A DNA stretch of 64,000 bases from Isoetes taiwanensis (taxonomy: Eukaryota; Streptophyta; Lycopodiopsida; Isoetales; Isoetaceae), in the NCBI GenBank assembly GCA_021234155.1, contig JAJEKV010000002.1:28696262-28760261 (forward strand). The letters are read 5' to 3'. Shown here in pieces: positions 10,917 through 21,000 of the stretch. Position 1 is the stretch's first letter; each line of letters starts with the position of its first letter. Below the pieces are notes generated by a model that had not been told where the DNA came from, ran no database searches, and saw only the letters and a program-made list of their open reading frames with translations. Made by a program: the position numbers and the translations under genes.

Positions 10917-11345
10917 TAAAAACTGAATACTTTGCTAGTCTGTTTTAATGTGAAAATCGCTACCCATAAGATAATGTTTCCAAGTTTTTAAAGCATGCAC
11001 AATAGCTAATAATTCTTTTTCATATACCGTATACTTTAATTCCGCAGAATTAAGCTTGCGGCTTTCAAAAGAAATAGGATGCCCATCCTGTTCTAATACT
11101 GCCCCTATAGAAGAACCACTTGCATCAGTACAGCAAACAAAGTATTGCTTAGACAAAACAGGCAATTGTAAAACAGGTGTGGTAATAAGGCGTTGCTTCA
11201 AAGACTGAAAAGCCTATGCTTGAGAGCGTTCCCAATGAAAGGGTGTGTCATGCTTTAACAAACTTGTTAAGGGCAAAGCCAACTGAACAAAACTACGGAC
11301 AAACCGTCGATAATAGCTACAAAGTCCCAAATAGGAACGTACCTC
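10917..11345 (-). pseudogene. Ty3/gypsy reverse transcriptase C-terminus and RNase H
   Basis: On the minus strand, from 11345, the frame reads 'VAEVRSYLGLCSYYRRFV' (the RT thumb/connection region), then, past one stop at about 11214, 'LPVLSKQYFVCCTDASGSS' with the first catalytic Asp of RNase H, then 'ESRKLNSAELKYTVYEKEL' with its Glu, and 'GSDFHIKTD' with another Asp. A stop follows this Asp; the frame continues as 'QSIQFLLTQ' into the integrase ORF. The upstream protease and most of the RT palm (the YxDD region) are absent: the sequence switches to the inverted copy exactly here. Confidence 0.88.
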
Positions 11346-12062
11346 AGCCACAGGTTTATCACCTTTTTATGTTATACAGGGACGTTTACCTCCAAATCCA
11401 GTTATTAAAGTGGCAGAAGGTGTGATGGAGGCAGATCGAGTTGTTAAAGATATGGATGCTGTTTTGGAATCCACCAGGGCAGCACTCACTGTTGCACATG
11501 AAAGGTACACTCGTCAAGCGAACAGGAAATGCAGACAGGTTCTATATCAAGTGGATGACTAGGTATTCATTCGAATCATTAAGGAAAGACGTGCTCTTTC
11601 CGAACAAAAAAAGCACAAGCTTCTTACCAGGTTTTATGGACCTTTTAGGATCATTAAAAGGATAAATGATAATGTTTACATGTTGGAATTGCCCGATACT
11701 TGGAAGATGCATAATTCTTTTAATGTGGAATATCTCAGGCCATTTAAAGAAGTTAACCCACAATTAGTGCCGCAAGCATCAGAATTAGTGTTAGTGGATG
11801 ATAATACAGTGTATCAACCTGAGATGATTATGAGGCATAAGGGTCGTGGTATTAAACACAGATATTTGGTAAAGTATAAGGAGGTGCCACATACTGAAGC
11901 AGAAAGGAAATCTGAGGATTATTTCGAGCATTACTTACCTCTGTTGGAAGCTTACAGGGAAGTCTATCTGGGCAGTGAATGTAACAGGCCTATATTATTT
12001 CCGGGGGGAGGGGGTCATCTACTTTCCCAACTGAGGACAGTTGATTCTTTACCCCGACGGGC
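11346..12062 (+). repeat. Inverted copy of the element's integrase C-terminus and chromodomain
   Basis: This block is the reverse complement of about 9303-9952, with some 70 bp extra that the other copy has lost (encoding 'MLELPDTWKMHNSFNVEYL'). It reads on the plus strand from within 'SATGLSPF' through the GPY module 'FYGPFRIIK' and the chromodomain to the region preceding the LTR. The left junction falls in a short sequence shared by the RT and integrase regions (GCCACAGG), which points to microhomology-mediated joining. Confidence 0.85.
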
Positions 12063-12543
12063 TGTTACGAATACATTCTAAAAGTTAGAATGTTATGAGA
12101 AAGTTCAGACTTTTATACAACCATGGCATTAGAATTAGCTATTCTAATTGTCATGCCAATCATAGTGCACCATATAGAATTAGCTACTCTATTATTGGTT
12201 ATCTATGACTCGAGGAGATTAAAGAATAGATGATGCTAATCTTAACTGGTGTATTACAGGAGCCAGAGCCAATAATGGATGAGAGGACGAGAATAGATCC
12301 TTGATGGTTTATAAGAACATGTTGTGGAATAATGTGACATCATTGGTTGTCTCATAAAAGATTGGCTTTGTGAAGGGTTGCATCATAGTTTAGGGGAGGA
12401 ACTAGCGGCGGAGTCTTGGAGGCTCCTAGCAGATTACTTCATTGTTTTGAAGTGCTAGTTCCGTGGTCGGGTGGTTGGACTATTTCTTTACTCCTATTGT
12501 TCTCTGTATTTCCTTTATTGAATAAACAATCCACTTTAGCGCT
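12063..12543 (+). repeat. Truncated inverted LTR
   Basis: Plus-strand LTR beginning TGTTACGAATAC, matching the reverse complement of 8787-9302, broken off at TTTAGCGCT (12543). The missing terminal part would continue TATGTTTGCC. It directly abuts the perfect hairpin at 12544-12629. Confidence 0.85.
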
Positions 12544-12629
12544 GTCAAGGTCACTATGCTCTGATTAGCGCGTTGGTAAGCATCAACTGAGAGTGACCAA
12601 CGCGCTAATCAGAGCATAGTGACCTTGAC
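12544..12629. repeat. Perfect 34-bp fold-back hairpin at the inversion breakpoint
   Basis: Arms 12544-12577 and 12596-12629 are perfect reverse complements (34 bp each), separated by 18 nt. The right arm is the continuation of the gag zinc-knuckle sequence on the minus strand ('CYQCGRQGHYA'), so the left arm is a short inverted duplication of gag DNA. Such a structure is expected where replication switches template back onto the opposite strand. Confidence 0.92.
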
Positions 12630-13551
12630 GACCACACTGGTAACATGCATCATCTTCAGAGGTAGCAGGACGTGGCCGTTTGCCCAATCAATCAAATACA
12701 GATCTTCTGGGACCATCAGATCTTCTTGGACCGTCCTGATCATGAACTATATCTACATTGTTTGCATGCATTTGAGGTGGAAACCTTCGCCTTTGTTGCT
12801 GCTGGCGCTGCCTTGAATTTGAACCTCGAGCAAGATCATCCTTCTCCATCTCTAATGCAGCTGTACGAGCATGTTGGAAAGTTCGAGGTCGACATAACTT
12901 CAATATATGTGAGTATCGGTACTTGAGAGCACCAATGAAACAAGTCTTAATCTCCCTTTTTGTTAATCCCGCCATTTGACTTAACAAAGTGTTAAATCTA
13001 TTTGTGAAATCATCCACTTATTCATCAGCACGCTGCTTCATGGTTCGCCACTGCTCCTGGACAAAGTCCTTATAATTGTCTGGCATAAATTCAGACCTCA
13101 TAAGTTTTTTCATTCTAGCCCAAGTATTGATGGGTTTATTTGCTGCATTAGCAGCATCCACCTTCTGCTGCCACCATAATATAGGGTCCCCTTTTAATTG
13201 AGCCCGCGCCCAATACAGTTTCCGCTGGTCAGAGTACTCTCGCTCGGAGAAGCAACTCTCCATCTTAGCGATCCATCGGAGTAAGGATGCCCCATCGCGC
13301 TTCCCATAGAAGTAATCCAGCTCCACCCCTGGATCCTTAGGCTTTTTCTCCTTCATAGTGCCATTATCATTGTCTTGTTCCAACCTTTGCACCAAAAGCT
13401 TTTGTAATAACTCATTTTGCTTCACAAGCAAACGAGTCAGGCTATCTCGAGATGTTTTCTTCTTAGCGTTTTTCATCATAGTTCTAGCAGGATTAAAAGG
13501 TTTCACAACTTGCTCTCCTGACTCCCCATCGTCATCCAAATTATCGTCCAT
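12600..13551 (-). pseudogene. Ty3/gypsy gag with zinc knuckle
   Basis: The ATG at 13551 opens an acidic then Lys-rich N-terminus, then the retrotransposon gag core: 'DPGVELDYFYGKRDGASLL', 'KLYWARAQLKGDPILWWQQ' and 'FMPDNYKDFVQEQWRTMKQ'. A single stop (13018-13020) follows 'RADE' and the same frame continues 'VDDFTNRFNTLLSQM'. The C-terminus has a Gln/Arg-rich linker and the zinc knuckle CYQC-x4-H, whose last Cys is lost at the inversion breakpoint. Gag would form the virus-like particle that packages the element RNA. Confidence 0.87.
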
Positions 13552-13712
13552 AGGAAGAACATCTTCTCCCTTAACAGAATTATCTCCTCAATTGGAATTC
13601 CATCAAAATATTCTTCCACAATCTTCTCGACAACAGCACACTAAAGACTTTTTGCCTTCTTCGCCATATCTGCTCACCGTCAAGATGGATTCACTTTGGG
13701 TTCACCACTTTT
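13552..13712 (-). promoter_or_regulatory. Element leader and presumed primer-binding site
   Basis: Between the 5' LTR and the gag start. The minus strand reads TGGTGAACCCAAAGTG directly after the LTR edge (about 13707-13692). A primer-binding site starting TGG is expected there, complementary to a tRNA 3' CCA end. I cannot name the tRNA with confidence, and it is not the common initiator-Met site (TGGTATCAGAGC). Confidence 0.45.
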
Positions 13713-14242
13713 ACAAATAAAGGCTAAAAGGCAATTGAAGGAAAGATATATTTGGCAAACATAAGCGCTAAAGTGGATTGTTTATTCAAAAAAGGAAATA
13801 CAAAGAACAACAGGAGTAAAGAAATAGTCCAACCACCCGACCACGGAACTAGCACTTCAAAACAATGAAGTAATCTGCTAGGAGCCTCCAAGACTCCGCC
13901 GCTAGTTCCTCCCCTGAACTATGATGTAATCCTTCTCAGAGACAATCTCTCTTGAGACAACCAATGCTGCCACATTATTCCACAATATGTTCTTATAAAC
14001 CATCAAGGATCTATTCTCGTTCTCCATCCATTATTAGCTCTAGCTCCTGTAATACACCAGACTAAGATTAGCATCATCTATTCTTTAATCTCTTCCAATC
14101 ATAGATAATCAATAATAGAGTAGCTAATTCTATGGTGCACTATGATTGGCATGACAATTAGAATAGCTAATTCCAATGCCATGGTTGTATAAAAGTGTGG
14201 ACTTTCTCATAACATTCTAACTTTTAGAATGTATTCGAGACA
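13713..14242 (-). repeat. 5' LTR of the minus-strand chromovirus
   Basis: Near-identical direct repeat of 8787-9302. It carries a small insertion (ACCAATGCTGCC, near 13960) absent from the other copy, and its outer end reads TGTCTCGAATAC instead of TGTTACGAATAC. The high similarity of the two LTRs suggests a fairly recent insertion, followed by the internal rearrangement. Confidence 0.85.
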
Positions 14243-15239
14243 CAGCCAAACCCTCTACTTATAAAATATGACCTTAAATTTCCTAGAGAAATTGATATCC
14301 ATGGCAACAATGTATAGGTGGCAGACAAACTCTTGCTTTTGGGCAGAGCAGCTTCTGTCCATGAAGCACATTTGGCAGCCTCAATGCAGTGAATATATTT
14401 GAAAATGATGCAGCAGGGTGGAGCAGAAAGCTTATGCAACAGCTATATTCGCTAGGTTACTCTCTCCCTGAAAATTGAAGGAACATATATTGACGTCATT
14501 AGGTGTATGGAGAATAGGATGCTTGATACGTAGCCAGATGAATGCTAATTCATTTTCAGCAGTGCTGTCTTGACTGCAGATCACATCGTCTAGTTAAAGC
14601 TTATAAACATCTTCTTTTCTTGAAGTTGCCGCGGCCCATTTTCGGACAGATTCTGCATCAATGGGCTGAGGTCTGGCCAGCACAGCACATGAACTGCAAT
14701 GGGCCTAAGGGTAGGTAATATCTTTGAAATTCTTCCTCTTATTCTCTTCCCAAGGATGGCTTCCAAGTACTTCACACATTTTTCTACAACAAAGTTACAA
14801 CCCAGTTTTGCAGCCACTTTCCATAGACGATGTGAGCTGCCCCTTTATGCGGTTAAGATGGTCCTTATGCTATAGGGAAAGCAGTACCCTGAAAGCAACA
14901 TGGCACTCCTGCACCAATATAATATCAGAATTTGTTAGTCTTTTGGCAGACCATTTATACTATGCCATTCAAGTCATTACGTGCTAGATGACTTAACAAG
15001 AATGTGACATGGAACTTTTAGAAGAAAAACTTGTTGCAAACAAGGAAAGCACTGCAGCATTTTGTCTGCAGCCTGTTCAGAGGCGCAGAACACAAGTACA
15101 ACAAGCTTACAACCTGCTGTAAGTCAAGTATTCTTTTATTCGCATCCATTTGAAATGTGATCTCCGTGCATTCTGACCATGGTCACATGGAAGATGCACT
15201 TTTGACATTCCAGTAATTTATGTGGTTTTGCTTACAATA
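14243..15239. other. Intergenic; faint BTB-protein-like remnant on the minus strand
   Basis: Around 14820-14740 (minus) a frame reads 'CVKYLEAI', and the neighbouring frame continues 'PWEENKRKNF'. Plant BTB/POZ proteins contain a 'CLEYLEAVPW' motif followed by acidic residues, so this may be a decayed fragment of one. The match is short and frameshifted. Nothing else is recognised. Confidence 0.25.
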
Positions 15240-15535
15240 CAATGCTTTAGAGTTGTGTGCAATATGGAAAGTTGGTTGAGGCCCTGGAATTGTACAATCA
15301 AATATCTCATTCAAATGAAGTTTCATGGAATGCTATTGTTGCTGCATATATCCAGCAAGGGCAAATAAGAGAGCTCTTAATAGTTTCAAAAGTATGCCTG
15401 AGCGAAATTTATTCTCATGGAATATTGTTCTTTCAGGATATGTTGATGCAGCTTCCAGGGATTGTGGCTACAAAGGTTAGTTTTTGTAGCTTGCTTTCAG
15501 CATGCAATTATGCTGGTCTTTTGTAAGTATGGGGT
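15240..15535 (+). pseudogene. Pentatricopeptide repeat (PPR) protein fragment
   Basis: PPR proteins bind organellar RNA through tandem 35-residue helical repeats. Here one frame gives 'SNEVSWNAIVAAYIQQGQI', a canonical PPR segment. After a frameshift near 15370 another gives 'SMPERNLFSWNIVLSGYV', and after a second shift 'VSFCSLLSACNYAGLL', the third helix pattern of plant PLS-class repeats. About two repeats are recognisable, no start or C-terminal E/DYW domain is visible, and the copy is not functional. Confidence 0.75.
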
Positions 15536-17180
15536 GTGATCATAATATTGTCCCCGATTTTCAGCATGATACAAGTGTAACTAATTTCAGTAGACGTGGG
15601 AGATGGTTTTCACATTTGGAAAGTGTTGTCACCGGCCATACTGAGCACAGAGCAGGATGTGCAACAGTCATAGCAGTTCAGCTACCACATCTTTCTGATA
15701 GACTGCTACAAACCTTCCTCCTTGAGTTAAACAAGTTGCTGATGCAACAAAGGGTTGCCCTCTAAAATGTGTTTAATTCCTTGGACTCTAAATTTGGAGA
15801 ATGTTTTACCATATGTGTTAGGCAGACATAAAATTGTTTGCAAAAAAAATAGAAAGGTAATCGGAGCTTTGAACGGGCAGGAAAAACTGAATCCGTGAAG
15901 CATTCGATTTTGGGTTCAGAAAACTATGACAGATTTGTGGAGCCAGATCCGAATTCCACCTTGGATTAGAGTGCGAATTCGTCTGCGTCGATTTGTTTTT
16001 CAAGATTAAAGGATGGCTGCCGCGGAATCTGGCAGGTTGAAGTGTGCAGAGGCGGGTTGCTGCAGAGGTAACTACAGGGAACTCCAACCTGGTGATGTTG
16101 GGATAGGCTAGCACATCAGCACCGCAGATTGGACAGAATTAAAGTAGGCGGGCATATATACTGCAGAAAACTTTGAATGCTTGCTCAAACTTTTGTAGAG
16201 AGTAGTTCAGAGTTGCTCAGGTTTTTCTAACCTGAAGGTATTGATTGAAGTGCAGCGTTTGCTTTGTCTTCTGCAGAGTAGAACGACGAAAGAAATGGCA
16301 GCTGGATTTTGCCAATGATTTTGTGGCTTACCGCTTTATGCCCTCCAGATTTAAAGACGGATGCTTGAGCCTAAAAGCAACCAAATGAAGAAATGGCAAA
16401 AGCAGGAAGAACAAGCAACCCATTCTTCAATCCATTCTCCAGTTCTCTCTGCTCAATCGATCGATGCATGCATTGCATTCTGGCAGTTCCAGTTCTTGGC
16501 ATATTCGAACCAGCCAGACTTAGAAACAACATGCGAAAACATCTTTTTTTTGCTATTATCTTTGGCCCTCCAAATTTTATATTCCATCTTCCACGCTAAT
16601 CTATGCCTTACATTTAAGATATTCTAAGCATATTCCAAAAACAACACAAGCTCGCCTAGGGTCTGCCCATTGTTTCCTTCAGGAATGGCATTTAGACTTG
16701 TTGGCATGCCTGGAATGGCCTGTAGACTGTCATTCTTGTATGCGAGAATGCACTTAGGATCAGTCTGTGCTTGTATCCGTCTATGTTTTTTTCCAACAAA
16801 AAGATGCGACAGTCTGTGCTTGTATCTGGCTATATTTTTTTCCAACGAAAAGATGCGACGGCATCCTCTTGCCATGAATTTTAGATGCCAACTCAGTCAG
16901 GCGCCTGCAAAAGTGCCATGCAATACTGTTTCGCATAAAAAGCTCCCAAATCTCTGCAGTTGTGTTCCTTGAAATGCTAATTTTCATAGCCCAAGGTATA
17001 AATTTGCCGATGTTGAGTCTTGGACCCTAAATCCCCTGTTCCCTTGACATATTAGGATTTCCAAATTACTTTGCCTATTATCACCGGATTTCTCTAATTC
17101 AAGCAAACACCGGATTTGACCTCTAGTTCAAGCAAGTCGGAGTCTGCATACTAGATTTATACATTAGATTCAGAGGCTGT
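15536..17180. other. Intergenic with a short tandem duplication
   Basis: No gene recognised. Around 16769-16859 a unit of about 50 bp (GTGCTTGTATC...AAAAAGATGCGAC) occurs twice in tandem with a few differences. Confidence 0.45.
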
Positions 17181-17183
17181 TCT

Positions 17184-17300
17184 TACTTTAGGTTTTTTTT
17201 TCAGATAAATTTTGCAGGTAGATGTCCCAACAAGATGTTCTTAATTTAGGTTTTTTTTTTCAGATAAATTTTGCAGGTAGATGTTCCAACAAGCTATGTT
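17184..17300. repeat. Tandem duplication of about 60 bp
   Basis: The unit TTCTTAATTTAGG, a T-run, then CAGATAAATTTTGCAGGTAG and ATGTTCCAACAAG occurs twice in tandem with few differences. It sits just outside the left arm of the inverted-repeat element. Confidence 0.75.
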
Positions 17301-17321
17301 ACTTTTATCTTCTGCAAACCT

Positions 17322-17603
17322 TGGCTAAACCTTGTATTATGGCTTCTCAGCCGTTGGATAACAGCACATTTGGGAACATATTCCCTCTCCACAAATCCAC
17401 AACGTCCAAAGCAAGTCTCTTTCAGGTCAAAGTGCCCCTTGTTGACCCGACTTTGAAGGGGCATTATTAAAGCAGACACCATTGGATAAAACAGTATTTT
17501 GGCTTTAATACAGCATAGTATGAAAGCAACACAATAGATTACTGCATAACACTCCATGACACAATAACATGAAGAACATTACACAATCACATGAGCCTGG
17601 GGA
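17322..17603 (+). repeat. Left arm of a 280-bp inverted repeat
   Basis: Starts TGGCTAAACC and ends CATGAGCCTGGGGA. It is about 93-95% identical by eye to the reverse complement of 19088-19373. The two arms enclose about 1.5 kb. Long inverted arms fit a MULE or fold-back element, or two LTRs in opposite orientation after a rearrangement. Confidence 0.8.
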
Positions 17604-17654
17604 ACAAACAAGAACATTGCACATAAGATCAACAAGAACAAGGCCTAATTCATG

Positions 17655-18430
17655 GGCTTTCCAAATGCAGCCCGCCTGATCACAGCATCAAGCTGGCGGA
17701 TTTCCTGCGTCAACAAGACCCTAGCCAGGCTCATGTGAGATCTTAAAGCATGTAACTCAGATAACGAAGCACCAAACTGCTCCCAGGCAACAGTAAAGAT
17801 CGCCGAATCGATGCCGAATCGATGGCCACATAAAAGCCAGTCAACTGCCTCCTCAGATCCTAAGGGAAGTAGCTATTCGATGGGCCTCCGTCTCGTTATA
17901 AATTCCTCTGCAGTGAACAGCTGCTCCCCCTCAGGAGGATAAATCTGAGGATCAGGATGAGAATCGTCAATCCTAGAGCTTATCAAAGAGGGATCCAAGC
18001 TCACGATGGGGTGGCCCGTCTCCTCGGCAAGATTCCCATCTGTCTCCATCTGCACCCTGCAACAAATTGTCACCACCACAAACACATGCTGAAAGAAAGC
18101 AAAACATAGACAAAACTGAAGCTGTACATGCAACAACACAAACAATAGCTCAACCAACCGCCATCGTGTGATCCCCAGTGTGGATGGGGATCAGGGATTT
18201 CAACATCAGGGCTAAACGATGGATCATGGATATCCTGAAAATTACAATCCATCTCATCAGATGGCACAGAATCATCCCAATATCGGCGGCGGCCAGGCAC
18301 ATTCCGTTCAACAGGCACATAACCTGCAGGTAAACCAAACAGAATAGTTCTAACATCAGATGGCATACAATAATCGGGATTCAACATAACCCTCCAAGCG
18401 GCACGGACTCTCGCTCGTTCACATGAGCAG
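17655..18430 (-). pseudogene. Unknown protein inside the inverted-repeat element
   Basis: Two minus-strand segments look like coding sequence. The first (18430-18170) reads 'ARVRAAWRVMLNPDYCMPSD', 'FGLPAGYVPVERNVPGRRRY' and 'HDPSFSPDVEIPDPHPHW'. The second (18060-17660) reads 'MDTDGN'-like acidic sequence, then 'GEQLFTAEEFITRRRPIE', one stop, and in the same frame 'LGSEEAVDWLLCGHRFGI' to 'RAAFGKPMN'. The gap between them may be an intron (an acceptor-like TTTGTTGCAG lies at 18059-18068), but I could not fix a frame-consistent donor. I recognise no domain. Its position between inverted arms suggests it belongs to the element. Confidence 0.45.
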
Positions 18431-18789
18431 TATTAGATGGGATTATCCAAATGCTGCTCAAAGTATATTTCCCACTTCTCAGCATCCTGCAAATTGTGAA
18501 CGTCAAACTAGGAGTCAACCTACGTCCACCATGGTAAAAAACAAAGTGAGCTGCCTTGTTCAGAAGGTTTCTGTTATCCAACACACAAAGACCCTTTGTG
18601 TCCCCAGCACCCCATCTTACATACTAATCTTTTTATCTTCTCAATCATCGTTTCAGATATATTGTGCAGGTGATAGGAATAATGCACCTTGCCTACGTCT
18701 TTCATGTATCCCAGCATGCCCTCGAAACGTGCAACCTGTTATTCTTGAGGGCCTTGCACACTAAGATAACGCCGGCTGGCGTAGAGGGC

Positions 18790-19075
18790 CAATTAAGCTC
18801 CCTTTTGATAGCATCGTTTAGGGCCTTAGGAGTCTTGTAGCGGGCTCTAAGCACGGCCTGCACATGGAGGTGATCAGCTTATGGGGTTCAATTCCCAAGA
18901 TCACTAACAGATTCTGTTTGTTGGCTTCCAGGCATTCAAGGAAACTGCGCATAGGATCATCAAATGCATGCCATTGACAACTGGAGCTTGGAATGGCAGC
19001 CAATGGCATGTGTTTGATGCCTCCTATGCATGATCGGAACGTGTCATCCAGGTAAGCCATGAGCTTTGGATTCAT
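18790..19075 (-). other. Possible second coding segment of the same element
   Basis: A minus-strand open frame reads 'YLDDTFRSCIGGIKHMP' and 'SSSCQWHAFDDPMRSFLECL'. It starts 13 bp inside the right arm and runs towards the gene at 18430. No known domain. A T-arm-like GGGGTTCAATTCCC occurs inside it (about 18873-18887), which argues that part of it is non-coding. Confidence 0.3.
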
Positions 19076-19087
19076 CTGGGGTTCGAT

Positions 19088-19373
19088 TCCCCAGGCTCAT
19101 GTGATTGTGTAATATTCTTCATGTTATTGGGTCATGGAGTGTTGTCATGCAGTAATCTGTTGTGTTGCTTTCATACTATACTGTATAAAAGCCAAAATAC
19201 TGTTTTATCCAATGGTGTCAGCTTTAATAATGCCCCCTTCAAAGTCGGGTCAATAAGGGGCACTTTGACCTGAAAAAGACTTGCTTTGGATGTTGTGGAT
19301 TTGTGGAGAGGGAATATGTTCCCAGATGTGCTGTTATCCAATGGCTGAGAAGCCATAATACAAGGTTTAGCCA
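19088..19373 (-). repeat. Right arm of the 280-bp inverted repeat
   Basis: Reverse complement of 17322-17603. At its inner edge lies CTGGGGTTCGATTCCCCAG (19077-19095), a perfect 6-bp stem with a TTCGATT loop, identical in form to a tRNA T-arm. Confidence 0.8.
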
Positions 19374-20936
19374 TAGTATAAGGTTTTCTATATATGTTCA
19401 TTTTTGTTGAGAGCATACTTGGATCTTAAACGAAGGATTCTTGAGAATCAATGTTCGTGGTTAACTTTTAGATCAAAGGGACTCTTATGACTACCTTGAT
19501 GTTTTAGATCAAAGGGACTTTTATGACTATCTTGATGTGAATCTATGGCTCCCTGCAAACTTTAGCCTTGACATCATCCTCTTTGGGTTGGCTCTCATGA
19601 AATGAGACCGACTAGCTATTATAAATTGGAAACTATGTATAGCCACAAGGCATGTCTACAAGTACATTTGAACAATCTCTATGCCATTCCAATTGCACAC
19701 ATGAGCCTCTCATCCAAACTATATATTCAAAACACAATGCACACAACGAAATCAACAACAACTAGCAGGTGCAAACGTTCACTTAGCCATATCAAATATT
19801 CTTTTTGTCGCCTTATTTTCATCACACAGGGGGTCTTGTATATATAACCTAACTTCACATGCAGGGCCATGTTTATAGAGATTGATCCCATCCGTCGGAT
19901 CGAACAAATAAGTGGAGGATGGTTCTACCTCATGGGGGGTGTGCATCCACCACATGGGGGGATGAATAGGGGCATGCACTCCATCTTAATGTCGTTGGGT
20001 CAAGGGGGAAAGGTTCAATCTTGGCCATCCAATGTGGTCAAGAAGGTTTCAAGAAGATTCATAAATTGGGCCATCCGATCTCGACCGTTGCTAAAATGGG
20101 GCATCGATTTCTACCCTTGATTAAATAATAAGTACGATTTAATGCCGCTTGGTGAGGTGGCAATGCACATCTATAGGTTATGATAACAAGATGAGGTGTC
20201 AATATGACTGGATTATGGCCCTCCGATTTTTTAGGTGCCACTAAGACAAAAACATGTATTTATTTAAATCATTGAAAATGTATAGGCAGAAAGTAAATAA
20301 TTATGGTGAGATGTCAAGAGAGTCTTTTAGGTGCAGCAAAATAAAGAAGGGGAAAACTCCAAAATACCCTTCAGTTGCACAGAAATGATCAAAACACCCT
20401 TGGTTTATTTTTTTTTTTTTATGAAAACGATCGTAACTTTTTTGTGATGATCCAAATGGGAATGTTTCCATCAGATCATTGTAGTTGGGAATGGTATCTT
20501 TCCATCAAAGCTAAGATCACCTGAATAAGAGTGCAGAACCTTAAGTATGATTTCTGAAGGGCAAGAAATAAAGTGGAAGTAAGCATTTGTCCAGAGTTGG
20601 AGACTCCATTTTCTACACTATGGCTATCCAAATAAATCAAATGGGTGAGTTTTCAAACCAATTGTTTGCTATATCTAATTGTGCATTGTGTGTGCAATCC
20701 TATTGATATAGATGGAAGTGAACTTACAGCTATTCTTTGTCTTTGAGTTGATTACTCATGCGGAAGTTAGTTCTTTCCAAGACCTTCTATTTCTTAGTAG
20801 ATTCCCTTTCTCTCTAATTTATTTTTGTGTGCATTTTGTGCACATAGCTTTCTTAACGTAGAAGTAACAAATTAGGAGCTAGAGGTGTTTGAGCATTTCC
20901 TCCAACAAGTTGGATCTTTGATGCAGTGATTTTTCT
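19374..20936. other. Intergenic, no recognised gene
   Basis: A short duplication (GATCAAAGGGACT... about 19472-19535) and otherwise unremarkable AT-rich DNA. Confidence 0.45.
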
Positions 20937-21000
20937 TTTTTATATTTTTTTTTGAAAGGAGAAATTTTATTCAAAAATTTGGATGAATTTACACAGAAGT
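20937..21000 (-). mobile_element. Probable 3' tail of a LINE or other poly(A) retroposon
   Basis: On the minus strand the sequence reads TTGAATAAAATTTCTCC, then TTTCAAAAAAAAATATAAAAA. A polyadenylation-type signal running into a poly(A) tail is a common LINE 3' end in plants. The body would extend to higher coordinates, but no coding part is recognisable there. Confidence 0.35.

Noticed and set aside
19077-19102. Complete tRNA gene
   Set aside because: A good T-arm is present, but no matching A box, anticodon arm or acceptor stem could be formed upstream.
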